From NCBI GenBank assembly GCA_020047885.1, contig JAIFNF010000270.1, forward strand, positions 1 to 14,395: 14,395 nt of DNA, read 5' to 3'. How positions within the stretch are numbered: position 1 is the stretch's first letter; each line of letters starts with the position of its first letter. Source of the DNA: Gammaproteobacteria bacterium (GTDB lineage Bacteria; Pseudomonadota; Gammaproteobacteria; Competibacterales; Competibacteraceae). Positions 1 through 8,800 of this stretch are shown here, in pieces. The position numbers and the translations under genes are program-made. The notes below the pieces were generated by a model. That model saw only the letters and a program-made list of their open reading frames with translations, was not told the origin of the DNA and ran no database searches.

Positions 1-263
1 AACTTGCCATACAGGGCCACCACGGAAGCCTGAATAGTGGAGTCACGATAAGCCGAATGAACACTCGGACGGATATTACAGACCACATTGAGCATGAGAC
101 CCACAATCGATGAAAACAAGATGTCTTTGGTATACTGAGTTTTGCGAACGGTGTCAAACCAACGATCCAGTTTGTCGGCGTTTAAAAAATTTTCCAGCAA
201 TACTCGAACCATCACTGCGACAGGTCTGTTCTGGATAAACCGCTCGAAGACTTCGCTAAGCAT
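1..263 (-). CDS. IS4-type transposase, N-terminal part (cut by window edge)
   Basis: Reading the minus strand from an ATG at 263 gives 87 complete codons open to the left edge, so only the N-terminus is visible. It starts MLSEVFERFIQNRPVAVMVR and contains QYTKDILFSS and NIRPSVHSAYRD. This pattern, with an acidic and aromatic start, a VMVR segment, a QYTxxLLFSS segment and a PSVxxAY segment, is what I recall from N-termini of IS4-family DDE transposases. The catalytic DDE residues would lie beyond the window. A GAGG Shine-Dalgarno (271-274) sits 7 nt before the ATG, and a perfect TATAAT lies about 35 nt upstream of the start. The segment is visibly AT-richer than the operon next to it, which fits a separately acquired insertion element. 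Whether the transposase is intact cannot be judged here. The family call rests on memory of sequence patterns. Confidence 0.75.
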   Translation of the reverse strand, partial: MLSEVFERFIQNRPVAVMVRVLLENFLNADKLDRWFDTVRKTQYTKDILFSSIVGLMLNVVCNIRPSVHSAYRDSTIQASVVALYGK

Positions 264-422
264 GGGAACACCTCAAGATGGTTAAAAAAATTTCCTTATT
301 ATACAATAGTTTTTCAAGGACCTTAAAAGGGCTGACCACATGAGGGTGTACCTGATGATGCTGGAAAGTGGGGAAGATCGTCCCAGAGCCAATGGGTCGA
401 TAGCGGGGTGGGAGGTAGATTT
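264..422. other. Non-coding junction with probable insertion-sequence end
   Basis: This stretch holds the transposase leader and promoter and then passes from AT-rich to GC-rich sequence around 310-350. The outer end of the insertion sequence should be somewhere in that transition. The terminal inverted repeat cannot be defined because the other end of the element is outside the window. I see no convincing hairpin terminator for the operon that ends at 766 and no further open frame. Confidence 0.4.
298..326 (-). promoter_or_regulatory. Candidate promoter of the transposase
   Basis: On the minus strand a perfect -10 hexamer TATAAT (298-303) is preceded, after 17 nt, by TTAAGG (321-326), a weak 3-of-6 match to the -35 consensus. 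Transcription would start roughly 25-30 nt before the transposase ATG at 263. The -10 match and position are convincing; the -35 is weak. Confidence 0.5.
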
Positions 423-749
423 TCAACGAACCGGCGCGTCCCGATGACCGGTTAACACCGCGACCTGCTCGTTGAGCCGCCGGAGCGCCTGCGGGTCACT
501 CACGGCGCTCGGGTCGTCATTCAGCCCTTTGGCCAGCAAGGTCAGGATCGCCCGCACGGTGCACAGATGTTCAACGGCATCGCCGAAAAGGGCGTGATCC
601 AGGAAGCGCCGGTAGTGCTGGATGTCGCCGCTGGCGTGGAGTTGGTAAGCAAACGCTTCCTGAAAGTGGTTGAGGATGTCCAGGAAGCGGCGCGAGTGAA
701 CATTGCCGTACCCGGCACCGACGAGGGTCTAACGGCCCCCGGCAGGCAT
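423..749 (-). pseudogene. Remnant of an unrecognised gene (open frame with in-frame TAG)
   Basis: A minus-strand frame stays open for 101 sense codons from 728 to the TGA at 423-425. Its product is helical-looking and rich in Leu, His and Arg, with stretches such as RRFLDILNHFQEAFAYQLH and AVEHLCTVRAILTLLAKGL. There is no normal start near its beginning. The only nearby in-frame ATG (747-749) is separated from it by six codons and a TAG stop (729-731), and no Shine-Dalgarno precedes that ATG. It lies 16 nt after the stop of the UvrD-type helicase, in the same direction. The likeliest reading is a C-terminal fragment of a decayed gene, or a gene inactivated by a nonsense mutation or sequencing error. 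An overlapping plus-strand frame (567-761) starts with ATG but lacks a ribosome site, and I judge it the shadow. I cannot assign a family. Confidence 0.4.
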
Positions 750-765
750 GGTAACTACTAATGGA

Positions 766-2820
766 TTACTTGGTCTCGCTATCCCAAACCAGCACGAGCA
801 AATTCTCCCGTGCTCGGGTCGCCGCAACATATCGTTCAAATCGATGACGGACGTCGTTGGCATCTTCCTGAGTCTGATCAAGCACCATCAGCACCGCGCG
901 AAACTCCAGTCCTTTAATACGCTGCATGGAGCCGAAACGCACGCCAGGTTCCGACTGCCCTGGATCAGCCTGCCGGGGTTTCAGTTCTAAAGTCCTAATG
1001 TCTGCCGATTCGAACGCGGTTCGAATGAATCCGGCATTGGGAGTGACGCAGATTTCGTGACTACCGAGTTGGCCTTGACTGATCAAGCGCTGGATCCATG
1101 CGATGGCGTATTGAGCCAGGATGTCCCGGTCAGGGGATGACTGAACCTGAGGTGCAGGTCCACGGAATACCGAACGATCACCCGTGGTATCGGCGCTACC
1201 GCCATCCAGATCATCCACCGATACGCCTGCCAGCAAGCCATGCGCCCAGCGCCGAATCTGCTCACTGGTTCGGTAATTGATCTTCAATCGGCGGGAGCGG
1301 CCGCGAACCTCGATCCCGGCGCGGCTTAAAGCCACGGGAGCGCCAGGGTAAATCCGCTGATGACCATCGCCGACCAGGCACAGTGGATCGGACTGTTCCC
1401 CGCTCAGTGGCGACAACGCGGCAATCAGCCGGAGCGCTTCGAGGCCGAAGTCCTGGAGTTCATCAACCAGCACATGGCGATAGACAGTAAAGCCGCCCCG
1501 CTCCACCACCAGGCGCGCCTGATGGATCAGTCCTTCGAAGGTCAGCAGGTTGCGTTTGTGCAGCAGACGGTTGAACTCCAGGAACACCGGCCAGAGCGTC
1601 CGTCGCTGTTTCCGATCCAGCCGGGGTCGCCCGGATCGCACTGCCGTCAGATAACCCTCTTCGCTGTCGATGCCCATTTTATCGACGACGAACTCATACT
1701 CATCGCGAATAAAGTCCCGGTCAAATCCGGCAGGCAGACTACCCGCCAGAACGGTGCGCCACAGATCCTCCCGTTCGTCGTCTTCAAGCACCTTGCCCTG
1801 CCAGCCGCCGCGCAGACAGATGGTACGGGCGAGTTGGTGCAAATTGGTCACTTCAATCTTCCGGGCCGCATCGAGGGCCAGTTTCCGGAACAGTTGTTCC
1901 AGGGTGACCGACAGGTTCGTCGTGTACGTCGTGACCAGCACCCGCTCCTTCAGGGTACTCAACTGCCTGGCGAGATGAACCGCCCGATGCATCAGAGCCA
2001 CGGTTTTTCCCGTGCCCGCCGCGCCGTTGATCTTGATCGGACCTTGCGTCTGCCATTCGACCAGCTTGCGCTGATAGGGATGCAGGAAGATGCGCCATTC
2101 CTCAAGGTCCTGGGAGAGAATGGATTTGAGATGTTCTTCGCCATCGATCACCACCAGGTCCATATTCATCACTTGGTCCAGATGACTGAAATCACCTGGA
2201 CTAGCGGGGGCCGGCGTCTTCCTGTCGATTTCACCGAGCATTTCAGCGATCGCCGCATTGAGCGAGAGGCCGCAAACCACGCCGTAAAGCACTTGGACGG
2301 CTTCTTTCGGTAGATAATCAGCAAATTGCTGGAAGGCCGCATCCGTTCTAATCGCGCGCACCGCTGGAATCAAGGCGCGTGGCGTTCCCGCCTGGAACAG
2401 TTCTTCGTCGCTCAGCGCATCCAACGGGTAATGATCGGTTGGAATTCCTTGTTTCTGCGCTTGGGCGTCCATAGCGGTCTGGGTTTCGTACACATCGAAG
2501 ACTTGCAGAACGCCCAGGGCTTGATGGGCCTCAAAGCGTTTGTGCCTGCACCAGCGGTAGGCCTCGTCGTGATGATCGACGTACATGAGTAGAAAGTTGT
2601 CACCCTGTTCCGGCGCGATGACGATCGCCCGGTAGTCGTCGCCGATCCGGGCGCTGCGCACCTTGGGATCAACGGCTTCTGTGACCGGTTCCAAATGAAT
2701 AGACGCCTGGGTGCTGTCCTCCTCAAACTTGCGGAAGAACTCGAACAGCTTTTTCTGGACCCTGATGGGCAACCGGCCAAAATCCTTGAGCACATCCCGG
2801 GATAACATCAGTTTTGCCAT
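766..2820 (-). CDS. UvrD-type SF1 helicase with RelE-like N-terminal domain
   Basis: This 684-aa protein should be an ATP-driven 3'-5' DNA translocase or helicase acting in the cytoplasm. All core SF1A motifs are visible: Q-like HPYQ (247-250), Walker A GAAGTGKT (266-273), Walker B VDELQD (452-457), motif III VGDGHQRIY (483-491), motif IV NYRTS (515-519), motif V QRIKGLEF (633-640) and motif VI YVAATRARENL (664-674). Residues 1-110 instead resemble the RelE/ParE toxin fold: DVLKDFGRLP near the start, then IGDDYRAIVI (59-68) and VDHHDEAYRW (81-90). UvrD proteins with such a RelE-like front are, as I recall, a widespread but poorly characterised family. I chose the ATG at 2820 because AGGAGA lies 8 nt upstream and the protein begins in the RelE-like pattern; an upstream extension to 2958 would overlap the previous gene. 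It starts 4 nt after that gene's stop, so translation is probably coupled. Gabija GajB is the best-known defence UvrD helicase, but it lacks the RelE-like part. Confidence 0.9.
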   Translation of the reverse strand: MAKLMLSRDVLKDFGRLPIRVQKKLFEFFRKFEEDSTQASIHLEPVTEAVDPKVRSARIGDDYRAIVIAPEQGDNFLLMYVDHHDEAYRWCRHKRFEAHQALGVLQVFDVYETQTAMDAQAQKQGIPTDHYPLDALSDEELFQAGTPRALIPAVRAIRTDAAFQQFADYLPKEAVQVLYGVVCGLSLNAAIAEMLGEIDRKTPAPASPGDFSHLDQVMNMDLVVIDGEEHLKSILSQDLEEWRIFLHPYQRKLVEWQTQGPIKINGAAGTGKTVALMHRAVHLARQLSTLKERVLVTTYTTNLSVTLEQLFRKLALDAARKIEVTNLHQLARTICLRGGWQGKVLEDDEREDLWRTVLAGSLPAGFDRDFIRDEYEFVVDKMGIDSEEGYLTAVRSGRPRLDRKQRRTLWPVFLEFNRLLHKRNLLTFEGLIHQARLVVERGGFTVYRHVLVDELQDFGLEALRLIAALSPLSGEQSDPLCLVGDGHQRIYPGAPVALSRAGIEVRGRSRRLKINYRTSEQIRRWAHGLLAGVSVDDLDGGSADTTGDRSVFRGPAPQVQSSPDRDILAQYAIAWIQRLISQGQLGSHEICVTPNAGFIRTAFESADIRTLELKPRQADPGQSEPGVRFGSMQRIKGLEFRAVLMVLDQTQEDANDVRHRFERYVAATRARENLLVLVWDSETK

Positions 2821-2824
2821 GCTT

Positions 2825-5800
2825 TCAATCTCCTGTCGGCAGCATGGCGATGAGCCATGCCGTTCCTCTGACTTCAATATCGGCCAGGGTGACGACGCGC
2901 CAGCCCGCCCCTTGCCATTCCGATGCAAAAGCGGCCTGGTCGCCGACCAGGATGGCAATATTCGCCCGAAGTGGCGTATCTCCCCTACCCCAATTCTTCC
3001 CTGCTGGGGTGGTTGGAGCTTTATGCCAGGCTAGCTCGGCAAAGCAGTCACTGGCGTCCGACAAATAGACTTCGACTTCAGGCAGCGCGATTCTCGCTGT
3101 GGCTATTTGCGCTACCACCGGCTGCAGCGCGGCAACCACCGCTTGCTGGACATCCCGCCAGTGCTGATCCAGCGCCACCTCACGCGCAAACCCCACATCC
3201 GGAGCCGTTCCTTCCGCTACCTCGGTGGCAACGAATGCCCTGAACTGCCGGCAGAACTGGAACAGGTTAGCCAGCGCCAGGAAACGACGCCAGCGATCGG
3301 AAAATCCCGGCTTCTCGCGTTCTTGGGTAGAGTCAATCAGTCGCAACCAGACCTGAATTCGGTCGGTAACGCCATTAATCGCATCCGGTACTGACGCCAA
3401 CACCAGTAGATCATCATGATCGGCGGCCAATCTCTCCGATACGACCCACTGACCTTCCGGACTCATCAACGGCATGGCGACTCCGGCGTGGTTCCGCCAC
3501 TGGTCCATCATGACGGCCAGCCCGGCTTCCTCGCAGGCCGCACCGCTGCCTGCCAACAATTGCAGGGGCAGCATCAGGCACTCATCGGCTAACCGGGTCC
3601 AGCCGGAACGACCCGGCGACAATAAATAGGCTTTCATCTGGCTGAAGCCATCAGCGGTCGCGAGCGGTATATCCGGATATTGGACACCCTGTTGCCGCGC
3701 TGCAGTGAGTCGAGCAGGCAGGATTCTGGTGACGATATGCGGCTGAAGCAGGCCGACCGGCATCTGCGGTTGAGGATTCAGATCGTTCCAGGTGATGTTC
3801 CATACGCCATAACGCCCGCTGTCCAGGATGGCGCGGCGCTTCCTGAGGTCATCGGGCAAGCGGCTGTCGGCCTGGCCCGGCCGGACATGCGGTTCAAAGC
3901 CATCGGCGAAGATGGCGATGGGCTGTATCTCCGGATCGTCGGCGGACAGCAGGAAATCCGGCTGGCAGGGTATCGCGACGCCTTGCCACGGGCCAAGCTT
4001 CGGTTGCAACTCCAGTTCCCAGATGCGGGGATGATTCCCCACCCGGAAGCGGAACCCGAGTGCGCCCTTGATGATGGTTCGTGTCCATTGCCCGGTTTGA
4101 CCGTTCCCACCCATTTCAACGAATTCCCGCAGTCGGTCAACCAGCCGCTTTTCCAGCAGGCTGCCGAACAGCGCCTTCACGTCAAGCTGGTCCAGGGTCT
4201 TGATGATCGATCGCCGGTTGCCGGCCTCGATCAACCGGGCGAGCAGTCTGATGCCCCGCTCCCGGCTGATCTGGTCCGATCGGTATTGAAGATGATAGGT
4301 GCGAATGCAGCGATAGCAGCCGTCGGGATCTTCCTGACCGTGTTGGCAGGGCAGGAGTCGGCAACTGCACGACTCAAGGGCGTCTCTGGCGCGACGGAGT
4401 AGATCCATGACGCCTTCGCCGGGCAGGCCGGAAGGATCATCACTCCCAGTATCCTGAAATAATGTTTTCAGGAAACCGGTGCCTCCAGGAACCGAATCCA
4501 TCATCACCAGATAATGTTTGCGAAGCCCATCCTGATGTTGCGGCACGATCTGGGGAATGACTAGCAAATGGCCGGGGTTGCCCTGAAAGCGTAACCGCAA
4601 CCCCAAAAAAATACAGGCAGTCAGTGTTGCGATGTCATCTTCGTCGACGTCGGGAAGGAGGATGCGAATCGCCTCGGAGCGGAGTTCACGGTACAGGTAG
4701 AACGATTCCCACTGATAGGCATCGCCTGGTTTGCCTTCACTCTGCATTTTCTCGGTCTTACGCCGCCCGGAGCAACTGCGTCGATGCTTGATCGAGTTTC
4801 GCTCACCATCACCATCCACCGTAACCCCACAATGGATGCAGGCTAGGAATCCGCTGTCTGAAACCTCCTGATCGACGCCGAACGGCAGGCTCCCGGACAT
4901 TTCGGCAAAACCGGTATTGACCTGGCGCAGGGCCAGCGCCGCCCGGTATTCGATGCCGAAGGGTTCGGACTCGTCAGCCACCGCCCCGCTTGGCGCATCG
5001 AGGGTCGTATCAAAGCAGGGGATGATCCGATAGAAACGCTGTTCTCGTTCATCGGCCCGATCGCCGGACAGGCTTTCGTAATGCTCCATGTACGAGATCG
5101 CCTGGGACCGGGCGAATTCGAGAAACTGCTTGTGCTGGCTCCGATCCAACTGCGAATGGGCGTCGGCGGCATAGCCGCATTGTGGACACGCCGGGGAGGC
5201 GTCGGGCCGGTTGAGTTCTTCGAGCCGTCGTATATGTCCGCATTCGCCACAGATCGCCCATTGTTCCAGCAAGGGTTGTGTCGGCGAACCCAGCGCAAGT
5301 TGTTGAATTTCGAACACATGGCTGTGCGTGTAAAAGCGGTTGTGAGGCGCCAGTTCTCGCAACGCCGAACCCGCGCCCCGCACGATGTCATAGGCCTGTA
5401 GTTCGCGGTCATGGTTCTGACCCCGGGTGGGATGGTGGCTGTAGAGTACGCCATTGAAGTGGACGCCCCGCTCGGGGAAGGCATAGTTCGGCAGAAGGCC
5501 ATATTCAATCAGGATTTCCAGGACAGCGGTGCGATCCATCGTCGTCTGTCTCCCGCGCAGAATCCGGCTTTCCTGTTCGATTTCCCGCAGGCTTTCCCAG
5601 TCGTCATGGCCCTCCGCTTCTTTCTTCTGATCAGCGAGACGTTTCCGCGCATTAACGATTGCCTGCCGCTGGCTATCGAAATCCCTGGCCGCTTTATGGA
5701 TGCGTTCCCGCAAGACTTCAGTCCGGGTCTCTTGCAGGAACCGCTCTCGGGTATCTTCTCGTACATCGGCGCTGAACCGGGCCATGAACCGCCCTTGGAG

Positions 5801-8800
5801 CGCTGCTTCCCGCAGGACCATCCAAGCCAGGATCGATGACATCGGACCCTTGCCACTGTCGAGATCCTCAGCCAGTTGCTTGCCGGTGGTGGGTAGCGCC
5901 TGGATGAGGCTTTCCTTAACCACGCTGTCGAAGCAAAACGCCAGATACTGGCGCACCAGAACCGCGCTGGCATCCAGCCAACAACCCGGCGGTTCGATTT
6001 TGCCAGCCAGCATTTCGCCCGGACGACTGAAGAAGAACAAATCGTGGGGTCGTTGATTGATCACCGCCAGCACCAGCGCGGTCCCGGTGCTGCGCCCGGC
6101 GCGACCAATCCGTTGCAGGTAACTAGCGGTCGTGGGCGGTATTGAACAGAGCATAGTGCTGGACAGGTCGCCGATATCGATGCCCATTTCCAGCGTGGAG
6201 GTGGCGGTCAGCACGTTGGGATCATCGGCATGACCGCCGTGATTGAACTGATCTTCGAGCGACTCGCGTTCCTCTGTGGTGAGCAGACCGGTATGTTCCT
6301 GGGCGAACACCCGGCGCAACGCGCCCTTGCGATAGCGCTGCTGGTAATAGATCTGTCGATCGTTTGAACCGATCCGTTGATACTGACCGTGATCACCGCG
6401 ATAGGTGAGCGATGGCGCGCCGTCCCAGTCGGCGGCTTCATGCAACGGACGGTACAGCCGTTGCCCGCTGTAATCGCACTCATATTGCACGCCGTCCGAC
6501 CACAGGCGCGCGCTTTCGGCGGACAGGGCGATCAATCGCTGGTTGCCGTCGTGTTGCACTTCCCGCAGCAAGCCCGATTCACAACCCGCCTCAAGGAATG
6601 CTCGAATCAGGTCTAGGATCGAGGTTTCGGGCGTATGGGTGATCACCAGCGCCCGCAGCGCCCAGACGATGTGCCAGGGCGATAACTGGCCGGGTCGCGA
6701 CGGCGCCAGTAGGTGATCATGATACCGGTGTGGAGCCAGAGCCATCAGCCGGGGCCAGTAGCGTCCGGCGGGCGGGAATAACTCCCGTCCGTGAACGACC
6801 CTGCCAAAGGGATATTTACCCCAATAACCCGCGAGTGCGTAGCTATCGAGATAAGGGTGATAGAGGCACCCGCGTTCGCGCTGGCGGTGCAGGATGCCGA
6901 GGATCCAGCGGCGGAGGCGGCGATCGCCCGCCTTACAGTCATCCGTCAACAGGGTCGGATCGATGGCGGGCAAGCGCCGACGAAGGAGCGCCACGGTGTT
7001 GTCAATGACCGTATCGTCCCAACCCAGCGTCGCACTGGCGTTGCCCTCCAGTGTGCGCCCGTGCGTGAGCATCAGGCTGAATTCGCTGCTCGCTTCCCAG
7101 GTGAGCCGTTGCTCGACGCCGACGCGCAGTGGGGTACCCGGAAGTGCGTCGGAGGCGTGTTGCCGATACGCGAGATAGGGTTCGTATTCGCGCAGATCGG
7201 GCGGCAGCAGGGTCGATATGGTTTCCCGGAGGCTGCCGGGGCGACCTGAAATTGGCTTGCTCCAGTAATCCAGTAGGCGAGCGCCGATGGTGGTGAGCGG
7301 CAGGCCGCTGGCGCCCGCCTCATCGATGACCCTCTGCACCGCCGTTCGCAGGGTGAAATGAAAAGTGCGGGCTGAAAAAAAGCCGGCTCGGTGGCTGGCA
7401 TCCTGGACGCTGTCGGTAAAGGCTAGAAGTTTGGGATCGTGGTTCAGCACTGATCCGAAGAGTTCATCGATGGCGACACTGCCAATGGTGGCGGCCTGGG
7501 CACCAATAAACATCAGGGAACCATCGCTACGGCAATGGGGGCATTTGACCGCGCCCACCTCCTGCCCGGCGGCTTTGACGCGGGTGTCCCGGTTCATCTT
7601 GACGCGGAAGGTCGGACTGCCGGTTAGCGGGCACGGCCCCGGTCCCAGACGCAGCACCAGACTGTCTTTGGATAAATGCCACTGGGCGATGTCCAGCGCG
7701 CCCTGGGCCGGTTCTGCGTCGTCATCGGGATGCCAGGGACTGATAGCGACCATCCGCTTCGACATCGGCCCTTCAAATCCCCAGCCCTGATAAATCCGGG
7801 CGGCGTCGGCAATCAACTTGAAGCCCTGAACACCGCTCGCCTGGATGGGATTTTCCGAATCAGGGTCCACCATCGCCACCCAGACCGACTCGCCGCATTC
7901 CGTGCAGTGGGCGACTGGGAGAATACGCTGATCGGGGCGCTTTTCATCCAGCCAGCCGAAGACGGGCTGGTCGCTGACCAAGCGGCCCAAGCGACGGAGT
8001 TCCCGGATCCACAACTGCACCTGAGTCGGGGTCAGGGGACGGGGTTTTTCACTGCGACATTCCCGAGCCTGGGCGATCAGGGCGAAGAACGCCGATAGCA
8101 CCGCACTACGCGCGCCAAATCCCTGAACCGAACGCAGGGAGAGTTCGGCGTCAGCCACTTGGTCGACCAGGTCAGGCCAGGCCAGCGGGCCGTCCCGAGT
8201 CGCTTCCAGCACACTGACGAACAGCGGTTGCGACTTGATCCAATGACCCAAGGCCAGCGTCCAGCGCGTTTCCAGCGTGTCATCTCCCGGCGGTAGCGGA
8301 CCGGGGAACAGGGTTGTCCCATCGTCGGTCGGAAAGGCGGGTGCGCCAAACAGCGGGGCAATCCGGCGCGCGAATTCCGGGGCCGTTTCGCCCCCCCGCG
8401 CCAGGCAGTCGTCGGGGGCCGGGACCGGGGTAAAATCCGCCAGCGGCACCCGCATGATTTCCTCAACGGTAAGCCGGTCTTCGCCAATCACGCACTCCGG
8501 CTGGAGCGACTCCTCGAACAGCCGTCCGGCAAAGTCGGCCAAGCGCGCCAGCGGATCCTGGGTGGTTTCGTCGTCCCCGGCGGCGATCGTGGCGCTGGTC
8601 CCGACGCAGCACAACTCACCCTGGGCGATATCCAGCCGTTCTTTCAGCCGGCGGATGAGGCAGGCGACATCAGCTCCTTGCGCCCCGTCGTAAGTGTGCA
8701 ACTCGTCCAGCACCAGGTAGCGCAACGTGCCCTTCTGGTTGAACCGCCAAATCGCCTTGTCCTTCGGACGCATCAACAGGAAATCCAACATTTTGTAGTT

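Noticed and set aside
567..761. Plus-strand 64-codon frame starting with ATG
   Set aside because: It has no Shine-Dalgarno and shares codon register with the longer minus-strand remnant (423-728). I favour the minus strand but cannot fully exclude this one.
264..765. Intrinsic terminator after the operon
   Set aside because: I found no stable GC-rich hairpin followed by a U-run on the minus strand in this stretch.
1360..2313. Plus-strand open frame of 317 codons
   Set aside because: It lies antisense to the conserved motifs of the UvrD-type helicase, has no ribosome site and shows no recognisable motif; GC-rich genes often leave such open complements.
2821..2958. 46-residue N-terminal extension of the UvrD-type helicase
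   Set aside because: It would overlap the end of the giant helicase, lacks a ribosome site and does not look like protein of this family; the ATG at 2820 has AGGAGA at ideal distance.
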